A stretch of 25,054 nucleotides of DNA from PALSA-1004 sp947474275 (GTDB lineage Bacteria; Pseudomonadota; Gammaproteobacteria; Burkholderiales; SG8-41): contig CANJHY010000059.1 of the NCBI GenBank assembly GCA_947474275.1, positions 1 through 25,054 of the forward strand. The letters are read 5' to 3'. A model generated the notes under the pieces. It was given only the letters and a program-made list of their open reading frames with translations. It was not told where the DNA came from and searched no databases. Below are positions 14,082-22,100 of the stretch, one piece after another; the stretch's first letter is position 1; each line of letters begins with the position of its first letter. The translations under genes were made by a program, and so were the position numbers.

Positions 14082-15692
14082 ATGAAAGACGAAAAATTCC
14101 GCCCGTTTCTGGACCGTCTGCGCCAGGAGCGCGAGCTGACCGACATCAGGCAGCCAGTAGACATCCGGCATATTGCGACCCTCGTCGATCAATCCGACCA
14201 GGCGCTCTTTTTCCACAACGTAATCGGCTACGACATGCCGGTGGTGTCCGGCATCATACGCACGCAAAAACGCGCGGCTCTCGGCATGGGTGTCGCGAAT
14301 TACAATGAAATCGAAGCGAAGCTCGAACAAGGCATCACCAAACCGATCGCACCCCGCTACGTCGAATCCGCACCGCACAAGCAGGTGATACAGCTGGGCG
14401 ACGACGTCGATCTCTTCAAGCTGCCGGTGCCGATGTCGTCGATCTACGACGGCGGGCCGATGATCACCGCGGGTGTCGTCATCGCCAAAGATCCGGAATT
14501 CGGCATCAACTCCGGCATGTACCGCTTCATGGTGCAGGAAAAAAACCTCACCGGCATCGACATCGTCACGCCCAACAACATGCGGCTCTACGCGCAGCGC
14601 GCTTTTGAAGCGGGCAAACCGTGCCCGATTTCGATTTCGATCGGCACCCACCCTTACGAGATCATGGGTTCGGGCTTTCGCGCGCCGCTGGGCGTGGACG
14701 AGATGGGCATCGCGGGCGGATTGCGCGGCGCACCGGTCGAGCTCTCGACCTGCGAAACCATCGACATGCCGTGCATCGCCGACGCTGAAATCGTGCTCGA
14801 AGCAGAGATACTGCCGACCGGATGGGTCTATCCCGAAGGACGTTTCGGCGAATTCACGCGCCTGATGGGCGGCCTGCACTGGAACCCGCTGGTGCGCGTC
14901 AAGGCCATCACCATGCGGCGCGACGCCATTTACTACGCCCTGCATATGCCGTGGGAAAACACCTGGCTCGCCGCCCCTACCCGCTACACCGCGATCCGCC
15001 GCGCGCTCAAGACGGCCGGCGTGCAATGCAAGGACATCAATGTCACGCTCGGCGGCTGCGCGTTCTGGCACGCGGTGATTTCGATCAAGAAGCAGTCCGG
15101 CGAAGGCAAGAACGCTTTGCTCGCAGCACTTTCGGTGATGGATTTGAAACATGTCGTCGTCGTCGATGACGACATCGATGTCTGGAACGCGATGGACGTC
15201 GAGTGGGCGATTGCCACCCGCGTGCAGGGCGACCGCGACGTATTCATCATTCCGGGCGCGCGCGCCAAACCGCTCGACCCCAGTCTTGCTGTCATGCCGC
15301 CCGGCGTGGTGCCGACCGGCGCCAAGGTCGGCATCGACGCCACCATCGGCGAAGGCATCCCGAAGGAACGCTTTGAGCGCATCGCCTACGCATACGCAGA
15401 CCGCGCAAAGATTGCCGATTACATGGGAGGCAAAGCCGATGCGGTGCCTTCCACAGTAAATGCCGGCCCCAGGCATATCGACGCCGCAGCCGCCAAAATT
15501 CTGACCTTGATCGACAAAACACCGCTCTACTACCAGGATGTCGCGGCGCAGCTTGCTGAATACGACTTCCAGACCGTGGCGCGCGCGCTCGGCAAACTGC
15601 ACGCCGAAGAAAAACTATGGCAGGACCCGCGCGGCCGCCTGTGCTTGCGCGGATCCGCTTTCGCAGCGCAGGCGCCCGTCAAGCGCACATGA
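14082..15692 (+). CDS. UbiD-family prenyl-FMN-dependent decarboxylase with C-terminal winged-helix-like extension
   Basis: This 536-residue protein belongs to the UbiD family, which (de)carboxylates aromatic or alpha,beta-unsaturated acids with prenylated FMN. NSGMYR (143-148) supplies the metal-ligand Asn and the catalytic-site Arg, EGRFGE (252-257) the two active-site Glu, and PCIADAEIVLEAE (230-242) the likely second metal Glu. The region that holds the metal-binding His in characterised members reads VTPNNMRLY (162-170), without His. About 70 residues beyond the usual end (about 465-525) have a helix-helix-helix-wing pattern (KILTLIDK, YYQDVAAQLAEYD, QTVARALGKLHAEEKL, WQDPRGRLCLRG) like a winged helix. 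It starts at ATG 14082 and shares ATGA with the ABC ATPase. No UbiX gene is in the window. Decarboxylation of the imported acid is inferred. Confidence 0.92.
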   Translation: MKDEKFRPFLDRLRQERELTDIRQPVDIRHIATLVDQSDQALFFHNVIGYDMPVVSGIIRTQKRAALGMGVANYNEIEAKLEQGITKPIAPRYVESAPHKQVIQLGDDVDLFKLPVPMSSIYDGGPMITAGVVIAKDPEFGINSGMYRFMVQEKNLTGIDIVTPNNMRLYAQRAFEAGKPCPISISIGTHPYEIMGSGFRAPLGVDEMGIAGGLRGAPVELSTCETIDMPCIADAEIVLEAEILPTGWVYPEGRFGEFTRLMGGLHWNPLVRVKAITMRRDAIYYALHMPWENTWLAAPTRYTAIRRALKTAGVQCKDINVTLGGCAFWHAVISIKKQSGEGKNALLAALSVMDLKHVVVVDDDIDVWNAMDVEWAIATRVQGDRDVFIIPGARAKPLDPSLAVMPPGVVPTGAKVGIDATIGEGIPKERFERIAYAYADRAKIADYMGGKADAVPSTVNAGPRHIDAAAAKILTLIDKTPLYYQDVAAQLAEYDFQTVARALGKLHAEEKLWQDPRGRLCLRGSAFAAQAPVKRT

Positions 15693-16489
15693 TGAACGAA
15701 ACCGCGACCGTTGCACCGGCATCCGCCGACGATTGCAATGATGCCGGCGCGATTACGCTTACTGCGATCAGCAAATGGTTTGATACTGCCGACGGTGGGC
15801 CGCTCACGGTATTGCAGGACATCAATCTCGCGGTGCCCGCGCATTCCATATTTGCCATCCTCGGCGCTTCAGGCTGCGGCAAGAGCACTCTGCTCAACAT
15901 CATTTCCGGAATATTGACGCCGGACCGCGGCAATGTCTGTTTCGGCGGCGTGCGCGCGCGCGATTTCGCCAACTGGCGCAGCATCAGTTACATGTTCCAG
16001 GAAGACCGCCTGCTGCCGTGGCGCACCGCGCGCGCCAACATCGAATTCGGCCTCGAAGCGGGCGACATGCCGCGCGCGGAACGGCGTGAGCGTGCGGTCG
16101 AAGCGCTGCGTCTGGTCAAACTGACTGGTTTCGAGGAAGCGTTTCCGCATCAACTGTCGGGCGGCATGCGCTCGCGCGTCGCCCTCGCGCGCAGCCTGGT
16201 CACCGACCCCGCCATCCTGCTGATGGACGAGCCGTTCTCGCGGCTCGATGCGCAGACCCGCGCGCAAATGCACGACGAGCTGCTGCATATCCAGTCCATC
16301 AAGCAAATGACCATAGTTTTCGTCACCCACGACGTCGAAGAAGCCGTGGTGCTCGCCGACGAGGTCGTCGTACTTGCTCCCCGACCCGGCCGCGTGCGCG
16401 AAATCGTGTCGATTGCCTGCGCCCGGCCGCGCGACCCGACAGACCCGCAGGCGATACAGTACATCCAGCGCCTGCGCGCGCTCATTTGA
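15689..16489 (+). CDS. ABC transporter ATP-binding protein, SsuB/TauB/NrtD type
   Basis: This 266-residue ATPase energises the importer. It has Walker A GASGCGKST (59-67), Q-loop Gln104, signature LSGGMRSRVALARS (156-169), Walker B ILLMDEPFSRLD (176-187) and the switch His in FVTHDVEEAV (211-220). The LSGGMRxR signature and the MFQEDRLLPWRT segment are typical of nitrate, sulfonate and taurine importers. The ATG at 15689 (ATGATG, so either of two adjacent starts) overlaps the UbiD stop by four bases (ATGA), which shows tight translational coupling of transport and decarboxylase genes. A longer reading from 15617 lies inside the UbiD gene and is not supported. Confidence 0.95.
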   Translation: MMNETATVAPASADDCNDAGAITLTAISKWFDTADGGPLTVLQDINLAVPAHSIFAILGASGCGKSTLLNIISGILTPDRGNVCFGGVRARDFANWRSISYMFQEDRLLPWRTARANIEFGLEAGDMPRAERRERAVEALRLVKLTGFEEAFPHQLSGGMRSRVALARSLVTDPAILLMDEPFSRLDAQTRAQMHDELLHIQSIKQMTIVFVTHDVEEAVVLADEVVVLAPRPGRVREIVSIACARPRDPTDPQAIQYIQRLRALI

Positions 16490-16574
16490 TCTGCGGGCTG
16501 TCCGTGTTTATGGTAATTTCAAAGCATCTGCCCGCCTGCCCAAACGCCCCTTTAACCTCCTCAAGGAGCTCAAC

Positions 16575-17567
16575 TTGAAATCGCTGCCCCTATTGCGCTT
16601 CTCGCTCGCCCTCGTTTGCGTGGTCTGCCTCGCGGCTTCCAACACCGCCCTGGCGCAAAAAATCAGGGTCGGTTACTGGTCGAGCGGCCTGAGCCTCGGC
16701 CAGGGCGCAGTCATGGAATCGCAGAAATTCCTTGAGAAAGAAGGCTTGGAGGTCGAATGGGTCAAATTCTCAGACGTCAATCAACCGTTGCGCGCGGTCG
16801 CCCTCAACACCATCGACCTCGCGTTTGCCGCGCCTTCAGCAGGCGCCATGGCGATCATTGCGGAAGGCGCGCCCGTCAAAATCGTGCTCAACACGCACAT
16901 CGCCGAAGTGCAGTTCGTCGTGCTCGACGAGTCGCCCATCAAATCGCTGGCTGACATCAAAGGCAAAAAGATCGGCATGTCGCCGCCCGGCAGCGCGACC
17001 CATTCGCTCGGCACCGCGCTGCTGGAATTCAACCACGGACTGAAGATCAGTGACTATACGGCAGTGCCCGGCACCGAAGGCGTGCTGGCGCAGTTCCTCG
17101 CGCAAAAGCAGATCGACGTTGCCGCGGTGCGCTCGACGACCGTCGCGCAAATGAACGAGCTCAAGCTGCGCCGGCTCGGCAATTACACCGATGAATGGAA
17201 AAAACTCACCAAAACCAACTCGCCGCCCATCCTCGCCGTGACCATCGTGCACAGTGACTACCTCGCGAAAAATCCGGACGCCGTCGCGAAATTCATCGCG
17301 GCGCTGCGCAAGGTCAACGAGTTCGGCTCGAAGAACAAAGCGGCGGTGGCCGAAGTCCTGCAGAAAGCCGCCAACATGCCGGCTGACGACTCGCGCGCGT
17401 ATGCCGCGGAATGGGACAAGATATACATGGCCGCGTTCGAACCATCAGACATCGCGACGCTCAAGCGCCAGGCCGGTATTTTCAAGGCCGCCGGCTCGCT
17501 CAAGCAGGACCCGGTCGAGGCCGGGTTCGCGACCGATGCTTATGAGCGGTCCAAGAAAATAAAGTAG
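16575..17567 (+). CDS. ABC substrate-binding protein, NMT1/SsuA-like
   Basis: This 330-residue periplasmic protein starts with a TTG at 16575, with AAGGAG six bases upstream. A signal peptide (MKSLPLLRFSLALVCVVCLA followed by ASNTALA) is likely cut at Ala27-Gln28, leaving QKIRVGYWSSGLSLG, the usual first strand of NMT1/SsuA-type receptors. The two-lobed fold continues with VNQPLRAVALNTIDLAFAAP, KGKKIGMSPPGSATHSLG and IDVAAVRSTTV. No lipobox is seen. It is the receptor for the importer encoded upstream (gap 85 bp). The SsuA/NrtA/ThiY-like fold binds sulfonates, nitrate, thiamine precursors or aromatic carboxylates; the neighbours favour an organic acid. A four-pair stem (16557-16568) could cover the ribosome-binding site but is too weak to rely on. 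Confidence 0.92.
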   Translation: MKSLPLLRFSLALVCVVCLAASNTALAQKIRVGYWSSGLSLGQGAVMESQKFLEKEGLEVEWVKFSDVNQPLRAVALNTIDLAFAAPSAGAMAIIAEGAPVKIVLNTHIAEVQFVVLDESPIKSLADIKGKKIGMSPPGSATHSLGTALLEFNHGLKISDYTAVPGTEGVLAQFLAQKQIDVAAVRSTTVAQMNELKLRRLGNYTDEWKKLTKTNSPPILAVTIVHSDYLAKNPDAVAKFIAALRKVNEFGSKNKAAVAEVLQKAANMPADDSRAYAAEWDKIYMAAFEPSDIATLKRQAGIFKAAGSLKQDPVEAGFATDAYERSKKIK

Positions 17568-17609
17568 TCAGCGCGGCCAAACCGCAGTCATAAAGGGCGG
17601 CCGCGAATT

Positions 17610-17629
17610 TGAACCTGAGCGAGGGTTCA
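17610..17629 (+). other. Small hairpin upstream of the Bug/TctC receptor gene
   Basis: TGAACC (17610-17615) and GGTTCA (17624-17629) form a six-pair stem with an eight-base loop, ending three bases before the AGGAAA ribosome-binding site of the next gene. It has no T-run. A role in mRNA stability or processing between two receptor genes is possible but not shown. Confidence 0.3.
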
Positions 17630-17645
17630 CCAGGAAACCAGTGAA

Positions 17646-18650
17646 ATGGAAATTCCCCGCAAACAGCTTCACCGCATACCCTGCGCACGCCTGGGTGCCG
17701 CGCTGGCCGTCATCGCCGCCACCGCCGTTATCACTGCTGCAGCGGCGGCCGACTTTCCGCAACGGCCGATCCGCTTCGTGGTGCCGTTCGCCGCCGGCGG
17801 CACTTCCGACATCATCGGCCGCATCCTGTCCGCGCGCATGCAGGAAGGACTCGGACAGTCGCTGGTCGTCGACAACCGCGGCGGCGCCGGCGGCTCCATC
17901 GGCACCGATATCGTCGCCAAGGCCAATGCCGACGGTTATACGCTGGTGCTAGGCAGCAACGGCACGCATGCGATCGTGCCCTATCTCTACAAAAGCCTGC
18001 CGTACGACCCGATCAAGGATTTCACGCCGGTCAGCATGGTCGTGATCACGCCCACGGTGCTCGCCGCCACCCCCGACCTGCCGGTCAAGTCGGTGAAGGA
18101 CCTGATCACTCTCGCTAAAAACAAACCAGGCGCGATTGCATACGGCTCATCCGGTGTCGGTAGTACGACGCATATTGCCGGCGAGATGATGGCCAGCATG
18201 GCCGGTATTCAATTGAATCACGTGCCGTACAAAAGCGCGTCGGCCGCATATCCTGACGTGTTCTCCGGTCGCGTCGCGCTGATTTTCGATACGGCGCTGT
18301 CGATGCTCCAGCACATCAAGGCTGAGCGCGTGCGGCCGCTTGCGGTAACAACACCGGCACGTGCGAGTATCCTGCCGAATCTGCCGACCATCAGCGAGGC
18401 CGGCGTTCCAGGCTATGCAATAACGTTGTGGATTGCGATCTACGCGCCGGCCGGCACACCCGCGCCAGTCATTGCGAAATTGAATAAAGAAGTTCAGCGC
18501 GCGCTTAATCTGCCGGAAGTGCGCGAACAGATGACGCTGCAGGGCGCGGAAGTCGCGGTAGGTTCGCCGGCCGATCTTCTCGCGGCAACGAAGAGCGATC
18601 TGAAAAAAATGGGCGAACTCGTCAAAACCGCGAAAATCGTGCCGCAGTAA
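17646..18650 (+). CDS. Bug/TctC-family tripartite tricarboxylate transporter receptor
   Basis: This 334-residue periplasmic receptor has a signal peptide (about residues 1-35, ending TAAAAA before DFPQRPIRFVVPF). The Bug/TctC signature follows: VVPFAAGGTSDIIGR (46-59), VVDNRGGAGGSIGTD, IAYGSSGVGSTTHIAGE and HVPYKSASAAYPD. Bug proteins bind carboxylates such as citrate, glutamate, nicotinate or aromatic acids and serve TctAB carriers, but most are orphan receptors. No TctA or TctB gene is present nearby, so this is an orphan as well. The ATG at 17646 has AGGAAA eight bases upstream. It lies 78 bp after the ABC receptor gene, giving two different organic-acid receptors side by side. Confidence 0.95.
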   Translation: MEIPRKQLHRIPCARLGAALAVIAATAVITAAAAADFPQRPIRFVVPFAAGGTSDIIGRILSARMQEGLGQSLVVDNRGGAGGSIGTDIVAKANADGYTLVLGSNGTHAIVPYLYKSLPYDPIKDFTPVSMVVITPTVLAATPDLPVKSVKDLITLAKNKPGAIAYGSSGVGSTTHIAGEMMASMAGIQLNHVPYKSASAAYPDVFSGRVALIFDTALSMLQHIKAERVRPLAVTTPARASILPNLPTISEAGVPGYAITLWIAIYAPAGTPAPVIAKLNKEVQRALNLPEVREQMTLQGAEVAVGSPADLLAATKSDLKKMGELVKTAKIVPQ

Positions 18651-18653
18651 GTG

Positions 18654-18800
18654 CAATGGGGAATGGGTGATGAGCGATGGGTTATGCGATTAAGACGTTT
18701 GTCCGTCAAGCGCCGTCTATTCGGCGTTACGGTGTTGCTGTGATCAAAGATGCGCCGCGTAGGGACTCACTACCCATAACCCATTACCCATCACTCATTG
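18654..18800. repeat. Intergenic palindrome of heptameric words (element 5)
   Basis: Arms 18654-18681 and 18773-18800 are inverted copies over 28 bases with seven mismatches, built on the seven-base word GAATGGG/GTAATGG. The gap is 91 bases. It fills the space between the Bug receptor stop and the ribosome-binding site (AGGA) of the Rieske alpha gene. Confidence 0.88.
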
Positions 18801-18816
18801 CCCGACAGGAAAATCC

Positions 18817-20079
18817 ATGACCCAGGCAGTTGCAGCGCGCGCGTTGCCCAAAATTCTGCAGTGGCCGGCGGAAGGTATTACGCGCGTGCCCATGCAGGTG
18901 TTTTCCGATCCCGAGATTTACGCCTGGGAGCAGGACCTGATATTCCGCGGCCCGACCTGGAGCTTCCTGTGCCTGGAAATCGAGATTCCGGACGCCGGCG
19001 ATTACATCACCACGCGCATCGGCGACAGCCCGATCATCGCCGTGCGCCACGCCGATGGCGGCATCAACGCGCTGGTCAATCGCTGCGTGCACAAAGGCTC
19101 CATCATCTGCTACCAGGCCAAGGGCAAGCGTACACGCACGCACAATTTCGTGTGTCCATATCACAACTGGATATACGATTTCGACGGTAACCTGACCAGC
19201 ATCGCCTTCGAAAAAGGCATCCAGCAAAAAGGCGGCATGCCGACCGATTTTGACAAGACGCAGCACAAACTCACCCGGCTCCGCGTCGAGACCATCAACG
19301 GCCTCGTCTTCGGCACTTTCTCCGATGCGACGCCGCCGCTGAAGGACTACCTCGGCCCGGTGATGGTCGAGCACATCGAGCGCACGCTGCACGGCAAGCC
19401 AAAAATTCTCGGCCGCTACAGCCAATTCATGCACAACAACTGGAAGCTCTACGTCGAAAACAGCCGCGACAACTACCACCCCAGTCTGCTGCACGCGTTT
19501 TTCTCTACCTTCAAGCTGAACCGCCTGTCGGCTGAAGGCGGCACCCGTCAGGACGACAAAAGCTGGCACCACATCACATTCACGAAGCGCTATACCGACA
19601 AAGGTGATGAGGCCTACGACTCGGGCATGATACGCGCGCAAAAAAATGATTACGGCCTCAAAGACCCGTCATTGATCGACCAGTGGATGGAATTCCCCGA
19701 CCAGATCACCAATTCAATCCAGAGCATCTTTCCCGGCTTCGTGCTGCAGCAGGTATTGAACTCGCTGGGCACGCGCCAGGTCATTACCCACGGCGTCGAC
19801 AAGTGCGAGCTGGTGTGGACGCTGATAGGCCTCGAAGACGACACCGCGGAGCAGACCCAGGTGCGCGTCAAGCAGTCGAACCTCGTCGGACCGGCGGGAC
19901 TGGTCTCGATGGAAGACGGCGCGATCGGCGGCTTCGTGCAAAAAGGCATCGCCGGTGATCTCGACAAGTGCGCGATCATCGAAATGGGCGGCACCGGTGT
20001 CGGCGGCATGCCCACGCGCGCGACCGAGACTTCGGTGCGCGGTTTCTGGAAAGTTTATCGCGAGTTGCTCAATGTCTAG
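18817..20079 (+). CDS. Rieske non-heme iron ring-hydroxylating oxygenase, alpha subunit
   Basis: This 420-residue protein is the catalytic subunit of an aromatic-ring hydroxylating oxygenase. Rieske ligands are C90-V-H92 and C113-PY-H116. The mononuclear iron site is Asp218 and His221/His226 in ENSRDNYHPSLLH, with Asp367 (SMEDGAIGGFVQKGI) as the third ligand. The N-terminal FRGPTWSFLCLEIEIPDAGDY resembles large subunits of salicylate 5-hydroxylase and three-component anthranilate dioxygenase (NagG/AndAc type), suggesting an aromatic acid substrate. The His-to-Cys spacing is 20 residues, about three longer than usual, and the family's HRG is HKG. It starts at ATG 18817 behind AGGA and overlaps the beta gene by eight bases. 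Ferredoxin and reductase genes are not in the window. Confidence 0.94.
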   Translation: MTQAVAARALPKILQWPAEGITRVPMQVFSDPEIYAWEQDLIFRGPTWSFLCLEIEIPDAGDYITTRIGDSPIIAVRHADGGINALVNRCVHKGSIICYQAKGKRTRTHNFVCPYHNWIYDFDGNLTSIAFEKGIQQKGGMPTDFDKTQHKLTRLRVETINGLVFGTFSDATPPLKDYLGPVMVEHIERTLHGKPKILGRYSQFMHNNWKLYVENSRDNYHPSLLHAFFSTFKLNRLSAEGGTRQDDKSWHHITFTKRYTDKGDEAYDSGMIRAQKNDYGLKDPSLIDQWMEFPDQITNSIQSIFPGFVLQQVLNSLGTRQVITHGVDKCELVWTLIGLEDDTAEQTQVRVKQSNLVGPAGLVSMEDGAIGGFVQKGIAGDLDKCAIIEMGGTGVGGMPTRATETSVRGFWKVYRELLNV

Positions 20080-20578
20080 CGCAGGCGCGGCAATCCTGGA
20101 ATTGAAAGTGCCGGCCACGGTCAGCGCTGCAGTCGCGCGCCTGATGATGCAGTACGTGCACGCCATCGACAACGACCAGCTCGAGCGCTGGCCGCAATGC
20201 TTCACCGAAAACTGCGTCTACCAGATCATTCCGCGCACCGCGCACGAGCAGGGACATCCAATCGGCGTGTGGTACTGCGACAACCGCGACATGCTCGAAG
20301 ACCGCGTCAGCGCCATCCGTGAAGTCAATGTCTACGAGCCGCACGTCTACCGCCACATCATCGGGCCGACAGAAATCCTCGACTTCACCGACGGTGCGTA
20401 CCATGCGCAGACCAGCTACATCGTCGTGCGCACCATGCATGACGGCGAAATGGCGGTGTTCAGCGCCGGCCGTTACGTCGATGAAATCGTCGTCGCGCAG
20501 GACCAGGCACTGCTGCGCCGGCGCATCGTCGTTACCGACTCGGCGCGCTTTGATACTCTAGTTGTCATTCCTATTTAA
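20072..20578 (+). CDS. Ring-hydroxylating oxygenase, beta subunit (NTF2/SnoaL fold)
   Basis: This 168-residue protein starts at ATG 20072 within the end of the alpha gene (AATGTCTAG). It has the cone-shaped beta-subunit pattern: an N-terminal helix (VARLMMQYVHAIDNDQLERW), the PQCFTENCVYQI strand region, a central DNRDMLEDRVSAIREVNVYEP segment and a C-terminal beta sheet ending LLRRRIVVTDSARFDTLVVIPI. This is typical of small subunits of benzoate, anthranilate and salicylate oxygenases, with length 160-185. It has no catalytic role of its own; it stabilises an alpha3beta3 enzyme. Its eight-base overlap with alpha implies equimolar synthesis. The next gene starts seven bases downstream, so the three genes form one transcript. 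Confidence 0.93.
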   Translation: MSSAGAAILELKVPATVSAAVARLMMQYVHAIDNDQLERWPQCFTENCVYQIIPRTAHEQGHPIGVWYCDNRDMLEDRVSAIREVNVYEPHVYRHIIGPTEILDFTDGAYHAQTSYIVVRTMHDGEMAVFSAGRYVDEIVVAQDQALLRRRIVVTDSARFDTLVVIPI

Positions 20579-20585
20579 GGCCCCA

Positions 20586-21590
20586 ATGCCAAAATCAATA
20601 AAACCCCGCACGTTTCACCTGCACGTCGAAAACAATACCAAGCGCTCGTCCTTGTACCATTTGACTGAGCCTATCTATGCAGCCGCAGTGACGCGCAATC
20701 GCGCGCTGGCGAAGAAGCTGAAGGTCACCATCGGCTGGGATGGTGCGATTCTGGATGAAGCGCTGAAAACCGCCGACTTCATGATCAATTCAACCCCGCC
20801 GCGCGAGCGCCTGCGTGAACGCGCACCGCGCCTGCAATGGATACAGACCACCGGCGCCGGCGTCGACGGCCTGATGCCCATGGACTGGCTGCCGCCCGAT
20901 GTCACGCTCACCAACAACAGCGGGGCGCATGGCGTCAAAACGGAATATTCCTGCATGATGAATTTACTGATACTGCAAAGTCGCCTGCCCGCCATCATCG
21001 CCAATCAGCATGCCAGGAAATGGGAGCAGATTTTCACCGCGCCAATCGCGGGCAAGACCGCAGTGGTAGTCGGGTTCGGCGACCTCGGCAGTGCCGCCGG
21101 ACGCGCCGCACACAAGCTCGGCCTAAAGGTAATTGCCGTGACGCGTAGCGGCAAGGCCGGCAAGCCCGCAGACATCGCGTATAAGACATCACGCATCGAC
21201 AGCGTGCTGCCCAGGGCCGACTTCGTGATTGTAACTACGCCACTTACACCAGACACCTTGGGACTGATAAACCGGTCCCGGCTCGACCTGCTGAAACCGA
21301 CCGCGGGACTTATCAACCTCGGGCGTTCTCCCATCGTCGACTACGAAGCGCTGCGCCACAAGCTCGACAAAGGTGAAATCGCCGGCGCGGTGCTCGATGT
21401 GCACAGCCCGGAGCCTCTGCCTGCCGATTCGCCGCTGTGGACCACGCGCAATCTCATCATCACACCGCACATTTCATGCGATGACCCGCGTTACATGGAT
21501 TTCCTGTGCGACGCATGGTTCGCCAATTTCGCGCGCAAGCTCGCCGGCAAGCCGCTGACCAACCAAGTCGATCGGAAGCTGGGATATTGA
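20586..21590 (+). CDS. D-isomer-specific 2-hydroxyacid dehydrogenase family protein
   Basis: This 334-residue NAD(P)-dependent enzyme has the Rossmann motif GFGDLGSAAG (163-172) and the catalytic triad Arg247 (LGRSPIVD), Glu276 (HSPEPLPADSPLW) and His295 (TPHIS). The ATG at 20586 follows AAGG by about five bases; a longer reading starting at 20562 lies in the beta-subunit end. Family members reduce 2-keto acids or oxidise D-2-hydroxy acids; this one is of the glyoxylate/hydroxypyruvate/phosphoglycerate-like branch by general motifs, with the substrate uncertain. It is seven bases beyond the oxygenase beta gene and therefore likely handles a later intermediate, for example a hydroxylated side-chain acid. 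Confidence 0.93.
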   Translation: MPKSIKPRTFHLHVENNTKRSSLYHLTEPIYAAAVTRNRALAKKLKVTIGWDGAILDEALKTADFMINSTPPRERLRERAPRLQWIQTTGAGVDGLMPMDWLPPDVTLTNNSGAHGVKTEYSCMMNLLILQSRLPAIIANQHARKWEQIFTAPIAGKTAVVVGFGDLGSAAGRAAHKLGLKVIAVTRSGKAGKPADIAYKTSRIDSVLPRADFVIVTTPLTPDTLGLINRSRLDLLKPTAGLINLGRSPIVDYEALRHKLDKGEIAGAVLDVHSPEPLPADSPLWTTRNLIITPHISCDDPRYMDFLCDAWFANFARKLAGKPLTNQVDRKLGY

Positions 21591-21595
21591 CCAAG

Positions 21596-21702
21596 CCGTG
21601 AGATCGCGAGAGCGGGAGCGCGAGAGAGCGTAAAATGCATGCGTCGGGAGTTCCCCCCGACCTCACGCACTCACGACGCCCTCACGACTTATGCTCTCAC
21701 GG
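21596..21702. repeat. Intergenic palindrome of heptameric words (element 6)
   Basis: The ends CCGTGAGA (21596-21603) and TCTCACGG (21695-21702) pair perfectly. The arms (21596-21635 and 21662-21702) are degenerate seven-base words around GTGAGAG/GCGAGAG. The centre holds a six-pair stem GTCGGG (21643-21648) with CCCGAC (21656-21661). It occupies the gap between the dehydrogenase stop and the RidA start. Confidence 0.85.
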
Positions 21703-21709
21703 ATTTACC

Positions 21710-22099
21710 ATGCCTATTTTTCACATGATAGACGGCGCGCCGGACCCCGTGGCGCCATTCAGCCACGCCGTCGAGCAGGACGGCTGGGTGTTCGTCACCG
21801 GCCAGATGCCGTTTACCGGCATCGCCAACGACTCGCCCTACCCGGAAGGTATAGAAGCGCAAACCCGGCAGGTCATGGCTAACCTCAAACGCGTGCTCGG
21901 CGGCTGCGGCCTCGGCCTGGAACACGTTGTGTCCGCGCGCATCTTCCTCACCCATTTCAAGGAAGACTACGAAAAGATGAACAAGATCTACGCTGAATAT
22001 TTTGCTGCCGGCCGGCGCCCAGCCCGCACTTGCGTGGGCGTGAGCGGCCTCGCGCGCGACGCCCGCATCGAAATCGATTTCATAGCGCGCAGGTCCTGA
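21710..22099 (+). CDS. RidA/YjgF/YER057c/UK114-family protein
   Basis: This 129-residue protein has the RidA trimer fold signature. Key residues are Arg106 in PARTCVGVSGLARDARIEID, which binds the substrate carboxylate, and Glu121. The SHAV, VFVTGQMPF and FKEDYEKMNKIY segments are also conserved. RidA proteins hydrolyse reactive enamines or imines; in aromatic-degradation operons related proteins act as 2-aminomuconate deaminases. I chose the ATG at 21710 (MPIFHMIDGAPDPVAPFSHAV) because the upstream reading from 21635 crosses the palindromic element. The VOC gene starts one base after its stop. It is usually a housekeeping enzyme, but its place here suggests a role in the cluster's chemistry. 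Confidence 0.93.
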   Translation: MPIFHMIDGAPDPVAPFSHAVEQDGWVFVTGQMPFTGIANDSPYPEGIEAQTRQVMANLKRVLGGCGLGLEHVVSARIFLTHFKEDYEKMNKIYAEYFAAGRRPARTCVGVSGLARDARIEIDFIARRS

Positions 22100-22100
22100 A

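Noticed and set aside
13959..15602. A 547-residue open frame on the minus strand
   Set aside because: It lies antisense to the UbiD gene, whose protein has clear family motifs; the frame is a by-product of GC-rich codon use.
18784..19641. A 285-residue minus-strand frame
   Set aside because: It is antisense to the Rieske alpha gene, which has all iron ligands on the plus strand.
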